Shown: piece after piece, positions 44,476 through 56,835 of the stretch
Position numbering within the stretch: position 1 is the stretch's first letter
Layout: each line of letters begins with the position of its first letter
Source: Nymphalis io
Taxonomy: Eukaryota; Arthropoda; Insecta; Lepidoptera; Nymphalidae
DNA: 64,000 nucleotides
NCBI RefSeq assembly: GCF_905147045.1
Contig: NC_065899.1
Coordinates: forward strand, 8,878,501 to 8,942,500
Direction: 5' to 3'
Made by a program: the position numbers and the translations under genes
The notes under the pieces: model-generated
The model's input: only the letters and a program-made list of their open reading frames with translations
Told to the model about the DNA's origin: nothing
Databases searched by the model: none

Positions 44476-45354
44476 ATAGCAAATAGTGAAATCGCTTAAG
44501 GGGACATCATCATCATCAGTTCCTCGTCACCAAACGAGTGGACAAAACGGCTAACGAAAAAATTTTTAGTCGACTCATAAACACCGACCATTTGAGGCGA
44601 AGTTCTCAACTTGGTCTAATCACAAAAACATTAAACTTTAAAGATGAAAAAGTGTGGAGTTAGTATTCGTAGCTTTCATACAGAATAATGAATAACAATT
44701 AATTGTATTTATTTAAAACACCTATGTTGAGTTTCTCGCTGGGTCTTCTCGGTAGAATCTTCATTCCTAACGGGTAATAGCTGTATATTTAACTCTGTAC
44801 GAGTAACACGACGATTCCAACGTGCTTATAATATTATGATTTTGATTTGTTATCTAATTTGCCGGAATCACAGAGCAACTATGTCCAATCTATGTAGTTT
44901 AATAAATTTCATAAAATACTTTTGATTTATTATGTTTCAAATTATTTAATCATTTCTTGATTACAAAAGAAACCTTATCTTTTGTCTCATTTTCATTGAA
45001 CATAGCTGAGCTGTTTAAATTACTTAATCATTCTGCCCAAGTCATTGTTTAATTATAAGCCCCAAGGACAGAAGAAATGTTTAAGATCAAAGGTATCAAA
45101 TAAAAGGTATTTAAATTGAATTTAAGTATATGATCTGAAATAATATACTAAGTGATTTGAATAACATATTTAATTAAAAATACATTGAAAGGAAATTTTG
45201 TCTAACAATAATAGTAGTAGTAGTAATTAAAAATTCTGATAATTTAAAAAGTAACAAGATATAAAACATTCCTTTCAATTAAATATGATAGAACCTTAAG
45301 GCAAAGTACGTAGTTATTAAGAAACAGATTAGATATATCTCACTTTTAAAAAAA
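44476..45354. other. AT-rich non-coding DNA
   Basis: No gene or repeat family is recognised. A short (tag)n run lies near 45212-45224. Confidence 0.5.
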
Positions 45355-45432
45355 TGGTTTTTCCACGCGGTTTCATCCGCGTTAAACTTCACTGTTCCGC
45401 CTCCGTGAGCGGTAGCGTGGCTTTATGAATAT
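45355..45432 (-). mobile_element. Helitron-like end fragment, inverse orientation
   Basis: The plus strand reads ggtttttccacgcggtttca then tccgcgttaaac and gagcggtagcgtgg. This resembles another lepidopteran Helitron-like 3' end on the minus strand. It abuts a plus-strand copy. Confidence 0.35.
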
Positions 45433-45435
45433 CTA

Positions 45436-45645
45436 CACTAATATTTTAAATGTGGTCGTAACTAAGTTACTCTGTTTCTCTGTTACACTTTCACGGTTGT
45501 ACTACTGAATTAATTTTGAGGAAATTTGGTATGAAGCAAGTAAACCGCCAAGCAAGAACATAGGCTTTTTGTATCTAATACCTGCCTCACTTACTCTAGC
45601 ACGCGAGCGAAGTTACGGTAAAAACCACGGGCGAAAACTAGTAGT
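45436..45645 (+). mobile_element. Helitron-like repeat, both ends visible
   Basis: It begins tctacactaatattttaaat and ends with cgcgagcgaagttacgg, then accacgggcgaaaactagt. A TC start, a hairpin-forming GC-rich segment and a terminal CTAGT fit non-autonomous Helitrons. No coding capacity is present. Confidence 0.5.
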
Positions 45646-45689
45646 ATATAAATTAATCATAATAAATAGTCTAATCGTATATTATAAAG

Positions 45690-45910
45690 GTAGACAGACG
45701 GATAAACAGACCACCTAATAGTAACCACCACTCACCACTCTTGGACTTGGTCACCACTGCATATAAAAATTTTCACAATAAGAAATATTACATATTTATT
45801 ACATTAACCTGTAACTGAAACGTTATATCCTTTGTATCTGCAGTTACACTGGATCACTCACTCTACAATCCGGAACATAACAATTCTAAGAATTGCCGTT
45901 TGGTTACTAT
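45690..45910 (-). mobile_element. Old SINE-C, left part, split by R1-clade LINE
   Basis: Plus-strand landmarks are cagaccacctaatagtaacc, ctgcagttacactggatcac, tcactctacaatccggaaca and attgccgttt. It is a decayed minus-strand SINE-C. Its head continues at 47279-47335 beyond the LINE. Confidence 0.65.
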
Positions 45911-45924
45911 ATGGGCTGTATTGT
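45911..45924. repeat. Target-site duplication, left copy (R1-clade LINE)
   Basis: The 14 bases atgggctgtattgt recur exactly at 47265-47278. Confidence 0.93.
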
Positions 45925-46984
45925 CCTGCACGTCACTCTCCCTGAAGGTGTCAGCATCGTTTGCTATGCAGACGACACGTTAGTGCTGGCAATGGGGGAG
46001 GATTTTGAAAAAACCAAAGAGCTCGCCGAGCTCGGGGTGAACATTGTCGTTGAAAAGATCTGCGAGTTGGGCCTTCGGATCACGTTCCATAAGACGGAGG
46101 CGCTATGGTTCCATAAACTGCCGAGAAGCAGGGAACAGCCTGACTCGCACGTCCGCGTTGGTGACTCATACGTCCAGGTGGCCAGGTACATGAAATACCT
46201 GGGCCTCACCCTGGATGGTCGCTAGGGCTTCGAGGAGTATTTCGAGCGCCTAGCCCCCCGGATCGAAAAGGTAGCGGGTGGCACGCACAGACTGCTGCCT
46301 AATCTCGGGGGACCGAGGGAGGAAGCTCACCGCCTCTATGCCGGTATCGTGCGATCGATGGCCCTCCACGGGGCACCCGTTTGGTATCACAGGCTAACGG
46401 GCATCCGCCACTGCAGGACTAAGATCCAAAGTTCGCAGCGGAGAGTGGCCATCCGCATAGTGCAGGGATATCGCACGATATCCTACGAGGCGGCAACCGT
46501 CCTAGCTCACTTGGATATTCTGGTGGATATGGACGCGAGTGTCATACAGACCCGCATCCACCGCAAGAACAGTGAAATCGCGCCCTCTTCGAGTGCGCTC
46601 GTGGTGTTGAAGCGGCAGGAACACCGGAGGGCTCTTGCGACTGTGCGCAACCGTCTCTGTGAAGAACGGTACGCACGCAAACGAGTCTTTGGAAATATTC
46701 TGCCAGCCTTCGAAGCCTGTATGAGACGAAAGCGACGAGTCATCTTCCAACTTACGCAACTTACGGATACGGTTGTTTTGGAGGATACCTGTGTAAGATC
46801 AGACGAATCTACGGCAATGTGTCACCACTGTGGCGCGGCCGTGGCAAGGCCGTAACCTCCTTCTGTGAGACCGTCATGGTCCAGAAAGAGAGGGCGGGGT
46901 GGGAACGGGAAAGGGCCGATCCTGCTCGGCGGAGACGACGACGGCGTCGTCTCGGCCCTCTCATAGCCCAGACGCCCGGGGTTT
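45925..46984 (+). pseudogene. R1-clade reverse transcriptase, C-terminal half
   Basis: The frame starts mid-domain with LHVTLPEGVSIVCYADDTLV, and the catalytic YADD is at 45965-45976. It continues through HKTEALWFH and YLGLTLDGR to TAG at 46223-46225, where relatives have Trp (TGG). It then resumes GFEEYFERLAPRIEKVAGG in the same frame to TAA at 46853-46855. Near the end CHHCG (about 46819-46833) is the first half of the usual CCHC finger. The rest of the finger, roughly 40 residues, is deleted. The terminal segment AVTSFCETVMVQKERAGWER and an arginine run follow in a shifted frame to about 46984. Confidence 0.9.
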
Positions 46985-47264
46985 AAAAGATAGAGCGTAG
47001 CCCTGGGGCCGTGGATGCGTAAGGTGAGGGCCTCGCGTGTCTTATTTCAGACGGCCCTAAAAAGGACGGCAGCCGGGATGGCCTCCGCGCTGCTGAGAGG
47101 CCGCGGATGTGTTATATCAACACGATCTCGCAGCCTCTCCGATCCGTGTTGAGGACGGCCATCGCAGTGGTTTTAGTGGGTGAGAATCCCACATTACCTT
47201 GTTCCACCCATGGGACCCGGGTACCTTACTGAAGGTTTCCACTGCGAGAAAATTAATTAAAAAA
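45925..47264 (+). mobile_element. 5'-truncated R1-clade non-LTR retrotransposon
   Basis: The copy begins within the reverse transcriptase just before the catalytic box. It ends after a roughly 270-bp 3' UTR in an A-rich tail (aattaattaaaaa, near 47250-47264). It is flanked by a 14-bp duplication and sits inside an older SINE-C. R1-clade identity is inferred from YADDTLVLA, the thumb and C-terminal region, the CCHC remnant and the SFCETVM segment. Its GC content is far above the surroundings. It is inactive through truncation, a stop and a frame-breaking deletion. Confidence 0.92.
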
Positions 47265-47278
47265 ATGGGCTGTATTGT
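47265..47278. repeat. Target-site duplication, right copy (R1-clade LINE)
   Basis: Exact second copy of 45911-45924. Confidence 0.93.
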
Positions 47279-47335
47279 ATGCGATGAGTTGATGGTAACT
47301 AGGCAGACAGGCTTTACAAAACCCGACCGCTAGTA
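47279..47335 (-). mobile_element. Old SINE-C, head part after the LINE
   Basis: The plus strand reads gatgagttgatggtaactag, gcagacaggctttacaaaac and ccgaccgctagta. This corresponds to the SINE-C head (gatgagtgggtggtacctac and following) in minus orientation. Confidence 0.6.
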
Positions 47336-47439
47336 ATTCGTATTACATTTAAATTAGTATTTAAGACAACTTGTCAATTTTATAACTTTGTATCGTTAAG
47401 AAAATTACATATTGAAATCTTATAAATAGGCATATACAT

Positions 47440-47888
47440 CAATCAACAGCCAATTGTTGTCCACTGCTGAACATAGGCCTCTCCCAAGGTGCGTCAAAGC
47501 TCCCTGTCCTACGCCTTCCGCATCCAGTTGGTGCCCGCCACCTTCTTAAGGTCGTCGGTCCACCTGGGTGGCAGGCGCCCTACGCTGCTCTTGCCGATTC
47601 GCGGTCTCCACTCTAGGACTCGTCTGCTCCAACGGCCATCGGTTCTACGACATACGTGACCAGCCCACTGCCACTTCAGCCTGCTAATTTTGCAAGCTAT
47701 GTCGGTGACTCCGGTTCTTTTCCGGATAATCTCATTTCTGATCTTATCCTTCAAAGATACTCCGAGCATAGCTCGCTCCATAGCACGCTGAGCGACTTTG
47801 AATTTGTGGACTAGTCCCGCAGTTAGTGTCCACGTTTCGGCACCGTATGTCATGGCAGGTAAGACGCATTGGTTGAAGACTTTCGTCT
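47440..47888 (-). mobile_element. 5'-truncated RTE copy
   Basis: The minus strand encodes KTKVFNQCVLPAMTYGAETW, TLTAGLVHKFKVAQRAMERA and RRVLEWRPRIGKSSVGR, ending QQWTTIG with the 3' end ggctgttgattgat. It belongs to the same subfamily as the copy at 9441-12027 and keeps Trp where that copy has a stop. The repeated tatacat at 47433-47439 and 47889-47895 is a likely target duplication. The open frame 47895-47509 includes two flanking codons and then breaks. Confidence 0.9.
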
Positions 47889-47895
47889 TATACAT

Positions 47896-48957
47896 ACTGA
47901 CACATTATAATTATGAACTAATCTGGTTAGTACTTATTTATACATGATGACATCTTCTTGAAACATGTCGAGAGCTCACCGATCAATAAATGAAGTAAAT
48001 ATGAATTGGTAAATAAAAATAATACAAAAAACACTTACTGTTACTAGAATACAAAAATATATACAATTAGTATTTTTTAAACATCCATATGTTATCATTT
48101 ATTTCATTGTGGAGACCATAGCTAACGGTCTCCAATCCATAGCAATCACTATAAGTTGTCGATCCTAGTAATATTAATTAATCAAGTAAAATACCAGTAA
48201 CTGTTCCTATATTTAATTCAATAATTACCTAGTTCGCTTATGATTCAGCAGTTGTGTTATTTTGACGTACTTTAATTACCATTATCAAATATTCCCAAAT
48301 GAATACATAAGAGAATTAAATAATACATTTATCACATTATCCTTTATTATATAAAATAGTAATAAGAATGAAACAGCTGAAGGAAGCCGTGCGTCAATAT
48401 TTTCTTCGTAATTAATTAAATCAACGCTGTATTTATTTATGTTGGCGTCGCATTTTATTGAGAAAACAAGATATTTATTTGATTATACACACAAAGGAAG
48501 CGATAAGATCTTTGCGGTATAACGGAATTAATGAAATCCACAATATAAATAAATAGCTCAGTTTTCGGTGAACTAGCAAATTACTGTGACATGTATGCTT
48601 TTTTATATTTTATTTCTTAGACAACGAAAACCTTCATTTGATAAGGGCCGATAGGATAAAAACAAAATAATATATTTCAAAGACTTTGGGCTTCATATAC
48701 ATTCTATATGTTTAATTTATACGTTTGGGAGATTTTCGCAGAAATCTATTAGTTTGAAAGATATATGAAGTGTTTATTTTATGATTAACATACGAAAACT
48801 AGTTATTATCTGCCCGCTTCACTGAGTGTGTGATAATATCATAATAATAAATAATGTTTCAAAATAATCTCTTTTAATATTATTATAGAAATAAGAATAG
48901 GCATTTTGTATAGCTCTAAAAATTCGTTGACTTAAATTATACCTATTCTTTGTAATA
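47896..48957. other. AT-rich non-coding DNA
   Basis: No gene or repeat family is recognised. Confidence 0.5.
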
Positions 48958-49345
48958 ATAATAATAATGTCCTCCAGACCGATTTCGGCCACGGCGGCCA
49001 ATCTCAAGAGAGATTAGCCAACTACCCAGGAGATATTATAGTGCACAAGTGTGTGTGCAAACATAGGTGCACTCTCTATTTCCTAACTCTTATAATCCGA
49101 TGGGATGGCAATCCAACTCGATCGGAAAGAATTCAGGCGCAGGTCCAGCGGCTTTACGCGCTTTCCGAGGCACGGGAGTGTACACACTTCCACTTCCAGA
49201 CTCCGGGCTGCTACTGAGAATTTTCTGACAGAAAAACTCAATAACTTTTTTATTGGCCCGACCTGGGAATTGAACTCAAGAGGGAAACCCGGAGGGGGTT
49301 TGCAGTCTTACATTAAGCCACTAGACCAAAGAGCAGTCTTTGTAA
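48958..49345 (-). mobile_element. SINE-A copy, near full length
   Basis: The plus strand begins with an ATT-type tail in reverse (aataataatgtcctccagac). It passes through the body and ends in a head with a GGTTCAATTCC-like B box (plus strand gaattgaactcaag), slightly rearranged by inserted gagggaaac. The plus-strand frame 49105-49395 is a shadow. Confidence 0.9.
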
Positions 49346-50140
49346 CTACTCAACAAAAGAAGCACGTGTTTGTAGTAAGTCTGTCGATTTTATAGTGCAT
49401 AGAAATATAAATACATTTAATTTCTTTATTATTGAAAGAAAAAAAAAAGAAACTATGTGATTATGTATTTGACCGCTAAGTACCAATGGTGTTATTAAAA
49501 ACAAACGAATTTTATAGCATTACATAGAAATTAGCAAGTGTAATTAATAAAACATTTATCAAAGCACCAACGCAGTGTTCGTCTAAAACCTCTTACAAAG
49601 ACCTAGGAACTAGTTGACTACTAACGATCAGGTAATTAATTTACTCTCGTCTTCCTTCATGAATAAAAGTTTTCGTAAAGATTTCTCTGATACGAGAACA
49701 CGAATCATCGAATCAAGAAACCAATTTATAGTGAGAAAAGTGACATCGAGAGATGACTTGCAAACATAATTGTTTCAAATAAATATTTTGTTCGTTTTCA
49801 TATACAATTTTCTTTAAAAAAAACCTATTTATTATTACGATTTGATTACCCTTATAGGAGATTAAGCATGAGAATATGTTTTAGATCATCTTGTTTTCCA
49901 AATTATTTAAGTAGTCCTTAATTAAACAGTACAGCACTTTATAGCACAAATATTATGTTGGTGTATGAAGTGTGTGATCTTGCATATAAATGAAATTGAA
50001 ACTTAAGCCTAAAGCTCTTAATGGATTCTACTCGTCCACTTAAAACGGGTTTTCAATTCGTGAAATTTTTATAAATTAATACGATCATTTTGAGTGTAGG
50101 CTTAGATTTTTAGTGTGGTCGAAACATTTTTTTTAATTTA
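49346..50140. other. AT-rich non-coding DNA
   Basis: No gene or repeat family is recognised. Confidence 0.5.
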
Positions 50141-50145
50141 TGGCA

Positions 50146-50443
50146 ACTTTTTTTTTTTTATAGAATAGGAAGGCGGACGAGCATATGGGCCACCTGATGG
50201 TAAGTGGTCACCAAACGCCCTTAGACATTGGCATTGTAAGAAATGTCAACCATTGCTTACATAGCCAATGCGCCACCAACCTTGGGAACTAAGATTTTGT
50301 GTCCCTTGTGCCTGTAATTACACTGGCTCACTCATCCTTCAAACCCGAACACAACAATAACAAGTGCTGCTGTTTTGCGGTAGAATATCTGATAAGTGGG
50401 TGGTACCTACCCAGACGAGCTTGCACAAAGCTCTACCACCAGT
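50146..50443 (-). mobile_element. SINE-C copy, full length
   Basis: The plus strand runs from poly-T and atagaataggaaggcggacg to gctctaccaccagt. It is one of the best-preserved copies. Confidence 0.94.
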
Positions 50444-51130
50444 AAAAACATTATCATTACCTATTCAACTGCAATATACAGCATTAAAACATTGCTCCAT
50501 TGTGCTTAAGTGATATGGAAGATGAACGTATACGTACAAAAATATTATTCCTTAAAAATTTATTTAAGAAACTTGCCGTAAAACAGATGCTCTAGTTATA
50601 CTATCTGATAAAAAAGGTTTTCCTAAACTACGTAAATACTTAAAAAAAAAATTAAACATGAAGATATCCTTGATGTCATGATACAGGAGCGTTAATATTG
50701 AAATTCAATTAATGTTAATTACTAGTTATATATTATATGGAACAAATTTTTTTTTGTTATGGAAATTATGTAATGAATTCTGAAAAACTAATTTATCGTT
50801 ATTAATAGACCTTATGATGAAACTGTTGTTAAATTACTTATTTCATTTAAAATTTGTTAAATATGCTAACAGTTAATAAAGGACCAAATGTTCAAGCTGC
50901 TTCCGATAACCGAGTGTGCACAGACTTGATAATGGGCTATTTAATGTGAAACTCATTGTTGCCGTTCGTTAGACCTTGCAATATTGTAATAGTTTTTGTT
51001 TAATGTTTATATTTAAAATTATAATGTTCTGTACATATTTTTTTTTAAAAAATACGTCATTTTGTAAATTTGATGGTAATTATTGTTTTCATACTATTAC
51101 TAGCTGTTGCCCGTGGCTTCGCTCGCGCGT

Positions 51131-51168
<38 letters not shown>

Positions 51169-52112
51169 TGATATTATAAAGAGTCAAATTTGAGTTTTTC
51201 TAATGAACAAACTCAAAAAATGCTGTACTGATTTAAAATTTTTTTTCGATGAGCGTGAACATATAGATAGAACCGAAGACCGTTATAAAAAATGTGAGGT
51301 CGGGGGAACCCCCGTCAGGAACGAACTTCCTTGCGATTTTTTTAACTCAAAACGTGTTTTAATAATGTATATTTTTATTGGTTACATTTCTGTATATTTT
51401 TCACTTGACTTCCGTGACTAGAATAGTAGTAGTAGTAAAAAGTATTCGTGAAAAAATCTGTTGGTGTCAGATCTACGATATGAGTAGATTGGTGGACACC
51501 AAATGGCATTGTAATTTGCTGCTCCAAGCTCCAAGTCTAAAGTTATCTAATATATAAAAATCTCCCGTCACGGAATTTGTGGTCGCACACCTCCGATACA
51601 TTTTTCTGACGCTGTAGTAAAATTATTACAACACCAACATCTATTTAAAATATCAAAGCTTAACATATTTCAATTTCAAATTCATTTATATATCAAAATA
51701 TTTTATTCATTTATATATCAAAATATAATAATACCTCATATAAATACAATACTTTTCATTTTCTTAGAAACAACTTTTGATTTATATCCTGAGTTTTGGT
51801 ACAAGGAACGTAGTCATGGAGATGAACACTTAGGTAACATCAGTGTGTTATCGCGTAGGAGTCTAACATTTGACAATCAAAATGGAAGTTATTATTTGAT
51901 AAAAAAGAATTACCTATACATTTTTATATATCTCGGAAGCATATATATAGCTTTTTTAGTAAATATGTCAATTTAACTTGTTAGTATTGAGGTAAATAAC
52001 AAAAAAGGACCTTAAAATATTATAGTACAACAAACCACTCTTGATAAAATATTTGAATCTTTTGTATCGTAAATAAACTTGCAAATATTTGTATATACAC
52101 CTTATACACATA
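50444..52112. other. AT-rich DNA with small Helitron-like and simple repeats
   Basis: A Helitron-like terminus (actagctgttgcccgtggct, then tcgctcgcgcg) lies at 51101-51132 on the minus strand. It is followed by an (AT)n run at 51133-51168. A segment at 51545-51605 (tatataaaaatctcccgtca) resembles another dispersed lepidopteran repeat. No gene is recognised. Confidence 0.45.
51101..51168 (-). mobile_element. Helitron-like terminus plus (AT)n
   Basis: The 32-base GC-rich end of the Helitron-like family is followed directly by about 18 AT units. It is a solo end. Confidence 0.45.
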
Positions 52113-52410
52113 AGCTAAGATAGTCCAGTGGTAAACTAAGAACGCGTGAATCTTAACCGATGATCGCGGGTTCAAACCCGGGCAAGCACCACTGAATTTT
52201 CATGTGCTTCATTTGTGTTCATAATTCATCTCATGCTTGACGGTGAAGGCAAAACATCTTGTGGAAACCTGCATGTGGCTAATTTCACTGAAGTTCTACC
52301 ACATGTGTATTCCACCAACTCACTGCGTGGTGGGTTACGTTTCAAACCTTCTCCTCAAAAAAGGAGAGGATGCCTTAGCAGTAGAACATTCACTGACTGT
52401 TACTACTACA
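52113..52410 (+). mobile_element. SINE-B copy, near full length
   Basis: The tRNA-like head (gctaagatagtccagtggta; B box GGTTCAAACCC) is followed by the body and the 3' end ccttagcagtagaacattca, ctgactgttac. The body is somewhat diverged. Confidence 0.9.
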
Positions 52411-52499
52411 TAAATAAACTTGTCACATATACAAATTAAGTATTTCATCACGTGTATTAATTGAGAGTATATTTTATGCCATTTAATTCTTGAAAGAAG

Positions 52500-52730
52500 T
52501 GATTACCAACGCCCATGGATATTGGCATTGCAAGAAATGTTAACCACCGCCACCAACCTTGGGAACTAAGATGCTATGTTCTTTGTGCCTGTAATTACAC
52601 TGGCTCACTCACTCACTCACTCACTTCAAACCGGAACACAACAATACTTGGCACTGCTGTGTTGCGGTAGAATATCTAATGAATGGCTGGTACCTACCCA
52701 GACGAGCTTGCACAAAGCCCTACCACCAGT
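52500..52730 (-). mobile_element. SINE-C copy, tail-truncated, with (CTCA)n
   Basis: The plus strand reads tgattaccaacgcccatgga to agccctaccaccagt. The family sequence ctcactcaccc has expanded to five CTCA units at about 52604-52624. A segment present in other copies near 52550 (cttacatagccaatgcg) is missing. Confidence 0.88.
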
Positions 52731-53950
52731 TATACTCTTACCTACTCTTGGCATACCTAGAAACCAATCTTCTGTTAATGTCAATCCCTTGGCTCGCTTG
52801 TTTTATGTGGATTACCGTCGGATTTTTATCACTGGAGATCGGATCTGTTCTCAACGCTGCATTCTTGTTAATTTATAATGCCAATTGCTAATCTTGGATA
52901 TGCAAAAAACAGTAGCTTTGATCTTTTGAGTAAAAAGGTACGTTGGTCAATAGGAATTGCTTTAAATGGAAGAATTTATTACCGCCAAACGAAGTCTTTT
53001 CATAATGACTCCTATTTTCCAAGGTCTATCTGTAACATTCGTTGATAATATTAATCTCCTATGATTATTGTTTTAAAATTAGTAGGAATGCAACTGTAGT
53101 TTTATATTTAATTTTATAATGAAAATTCGGTTTTAATTTAATGTTTTATATTACAAAAGTTATTACCCTTGATTCATGGCTGTGTAATAATAAATCTTTG
53201 CTTCTTTTCGGCGAACTCAGTCCTCATTATTTCAGTACATCACTCCCCAATTCCTCTTAATTGGAAACAACTTTTTCAAAGTCTTAAAACCTTTGTACCT
53301 TTCTTAAAAGAATTTCGGTGTAAAATCACGCTTCGCGACGACATTCTTTCAAGAGTTTGTGAAGCGAATTAAAAATTATAATGAAATTATTAAATCTTTT
53401 AGACTGCATGTCTTTAATTTGTCTACTTAAAATTTTATGAGTATTAATCATTACTTATCTATTAAAAGTATTAAACCTGGATATTATTTATAAAAATCGT
53501 ACCGCCCTTTCGTAATACTTTCCTTAAATATTATTTCGTATTTCTCCCAATATTTTATCGGTATTCGGCAATACCGCAAACGCTGGTTCCCTCCAAACCA
53601 CACTTGTGGCAGTGTGCGGCGTCAGCTGTTATTCTCATTATTGCAAGATTCATAAGACAGTATTCCGCAATTACGACTATACTGATGCGTTTGTCGTAGA
53701 TATTTTCTATGTAATAATGTATATATAATAATATTGTGACATATGAAAGGTTAAATCAATACTTAACTGTTATAATCACACTATAGTAAGACAATAATAT
53801 TATACAAGAAAACAATTATCGTACCTTAGTAATACACGCCGCTTGCCAGGGCACATCTGAGCTTCTACACTTGTTCCCAGTATTTTATATTGAATGACGG
53901 ATGATTCAAATTAGTGTTTTATTAATATTATCCAATATACTTATATATTT
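52731..53950. other. AT-rich non-coding DNA
   Basis: The 67-codon frame at 53169-53372 has slightly higher complexity than its surroundings. I see no domain, splice context or homologue for it. Confidence 0.4.
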
Positions 53951-53951
53951 A

Positions 53952-54190
53952 CTGGTGGTAGAGCTTGTGCAAGCTCGTCTGGGTAGGTACCACCCACTCA
54001 TCAGATATTCTGCCGTAAATCAGCAGTACTTTGTATTGTTGTATTCTGGTTTAAAGGATGAGTGAGCCAGTGTAATTACAGGCACAAGGGACATAACATC
54101 TTAGTTCCCAAGGTTGGTGGCGCATTGGTGATGTAAGCGATGGTTAACCTTCAGGTGGCCCATATACTCGTCCGCCTTCCTATTCTATAA
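53952..54190 (+). mobile_element. SINE-C copy with internal deletion
   Basis: It reads actggtggtagagcttgtgc to cgccttcctattctataaat. About 55 bases between gatggttaacc and ttcaggtggcc are missing. Confidence 0.9.
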
Positions 54191-56371
54191 ATATATATAT
54201 ACATAGCTTATATATATTTAACATTATAATGTTATTTACCTATTTATTAAGTTAACTAAATTAATACATTTATTGTTATATTTATCTATCTATCACGTTC
54301 AACCATCAATCTACAAGGCGAATCTGTTTGTTTTTTTTTCACATAAATGTACCAGTTTTGGAGTCAATAATATTTTTAAGGAGAAAACATGTTCAATACT
54401 ACATAGGCTTTTGTTTGTTTATACATAATATTAGGTTATATAATACTTAAGTATACGATCATAAACAAAATGTTTTAAGATATTCTGAACATAGCTTCCT
54501 TAAGGTTAACAGTGACAAAACATAAAGTAAAGAGAACTCAATTTACAAGTTATTTTCATCGGACTTAAAATAACAAAATAGAGTACAATATTTTGGATTT
54601 TTTTTAATTATTTAAAATTTGTTGTATATCTTAATATGAAATTTATTATAAAGTAAGCGAATGAACAAATCAATTTCAATTAATTAATTTCCGGAAAGGC
54701 GAAACTCTTCCTGTTTTTAAATTTATAACAACTATAAATAAGAAAGTTTTAGTTTTTATACATCATACAGCTATAATCATTGTTAGTAATCTCTTATAAC
54801 CATTGACTTAATATATGTAATAAATGGAAACATTCCCTTCGATTTTAGAAATGTCATCTCTGACATTAGGCATAAATTATAGATCTGCAGCATCAGCGTA
54901 ATGACTACATCCATTGTGTCGACAATTGCATTGGCTTAACGCTTACACACACATCGAAATATAACGCATCGTTCCTCGGTACCTACGAACATTATGAGTT
55001 GATGAGATGGAAACTCAATGAAATGCTGTGAAACATATATATTGTAGATCTCAACATGTATTGTAGAGTATAATTTTAGGACTTACTAATAAGACACGTA
55101 TGTATACGATTATTTTAAAACAATATTTTATAAAAACAATAATTTATAAGAGTTTCTGTACAATGTGGAAGCCTTCTCACTTATTACTTATTGATTTAAA
55201 AAAATCCGTAAATTGATTGTAATGTACTGCGTATTCTTAATAAATACACTAAACATGCCCATAGTAAATGCATTTCGTTAGTAAATACCTTTAAAATTAT
55301 TAACGATGCGTCTTCACTGAGAGTCTTAAATATTACATTAGAATATTTAAAATGAAATTTAAATAATAATTTAAAATGAAATTTAAAGAATATTTAAAAT
55401 GGAATTTATTTAAATTGAATTTAAAGAACAACAAAAAAATGTAATCATAAATAATTTACTTCGTAAAGAACATGAGTTATGTTTATATATATATATATCA
55501 CTCATAATCCTAATTTGTTCCCCCTAGGAGAGGGGAATATATAAGTCTGCTTAACGTTTCAAACTAAAATCCACTTAGCACTATCAAATTTTCCAGTAAT
55601 TATATGATAAGCACACTTTTTGCACAACATTACAGTTGTTGTAATCTTGACAAATTACAAATTAAAATTTCTTTAACGTAAATAGCCGAACAAGCGATGT
55701 TCATAGGGCAACGTCATGTAACATTAAAGCTTTGACTGTGTTTTGTTTTGGAATGAACTTATTTCGACGTTGTCTGCTAAAGTACCTGTTTATATGCGAA
55801 ACGAACTTTACGTTGTCTGTTCAAAGCAAGCGAGTTTACTAATAACGACGTTTTAAGTGTTGTTGTGTTGTTGAAAACGGAATGTACATACTGCTGTATA
55901 ACGTGTGCTTTAAACAAATATGTGAAGCATTTTCAAGCAATAATAGATATAAACGCTATTATTTTATTAATAATAAATTACTATTTATACATATTAAATA
56001 ATACACTTTTGAAAAAAAATATCTGTGAAATATGAAAAATATGCAATTGCATTGGTTTGATTTCTAACCAAACTCTTAATCCATTGTTTTCGACCAAAAC
56101 TGATAAAATGAATCAAATAAAAGGCTGCAGTAAGAATTGATAAAATGTATTTATCGAAGCGAATTACGTTTTCCATATAAAACAGTTCGTTCAAAAGTAA
56201 TGTTTCTGAAATATAAAAAATTTGGTTTTTTTTTTATAAAGATTTGCCGTTTGCTATCGCTATAAGGTTCAAATATCTGGATTTATAGTAAAAAATATTT
56301 AGGTAATTTATTCTTGTTATCTACAATCGTTCCGTGCAACGCCATTTTGGTGTATTACCTATATTATCCCT
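54191..56371. other. AT-rich non-coding DNA with a local tandem repeat
   Basis: A degenerate tandem repeat of about 23 bp lies at 55342-55428. No gene is recognised. Confidence 0.45.
55342..55428. repeat. Degenerate tandem repeat, about 23-bp unit
   Basis: The phrase tttaaaatgaaatttaaa occurs three or four times with spacing of about 23-24 bases. Confidence 0.65.
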
Positions 56372-56632
56372 GAGAAAAATGGCAGCCGAGATGGCCTCAT
56401 GCTGCCGTACGCACTAGCGAGAAGTATGAAGAGGGCGAGATCACGTTCGCCCTCCGAGGAGAGCCCGAGCCAAGGGAGGGGGATGCGTTATATTGACACG
56501 ATCCCGCAACACATTTGACCCATGTTGAAGACGGCCATCGCGGTGGTTTTAGTGGGTAAGAACCCCTCATAACCCGGGTTTCCACCTCACCAAGTACCTT
56601 TCCGAAAGTTTCTACTACGTAGTGAAAAATAG
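56372..56632 (+). mobile_element. R1-clade LINE 3'-UTR remnant
   Basis: The plus strand shares atggcagccgagatggcctc, gatgcgttatattgacacga, gaagacggccatcgcggtgg and ttttagtgggtaagaacccc with the 3' UTR of the R1-clade copy at 47070-47250. No coding part remains. The minus-strand 88-codon frame 56663-56397 is a shadow. Confidence 0.8.
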
Positions 56633-56734
56633 GTATATTATACCGCTGCAAATCATAGAGCATGGAGATCGAAACCGAATCTCAAATTGGATTAGAACTG
56701 AAAATCGAATGTATATAATATACATTTTAAAAAC

Positions 56735-56835
56735 AAATTAAGCACATACAAAAATATTATGTGATTACAGTATTTGAACCCGCGATCTTTAATTAATATC
56801 CACTTGTCCACTGGAATATATCGATTTGACAAAGG
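56735..56835 (-). mobile_element. Degenerate SINE-B head
   Basis: The plus strand reads aaacaaattaagcacataca, acagtatttgaacccgcgat and ctttaattaatatccac. This fits the minus-strand SINE-B head. Confidence 0.5.

Noticed and set aside
53169..53372. Possible host exon
   Set aside because: Composition is slightly more complex than its flanks, but no domain, splice-site context or repeated support is visible.
56397..56663. 88-codon minus-strand frame as a gene
   Set aside because: It is antisense to an R1-clade 3'-UTR remnant that matches 47070-47250.
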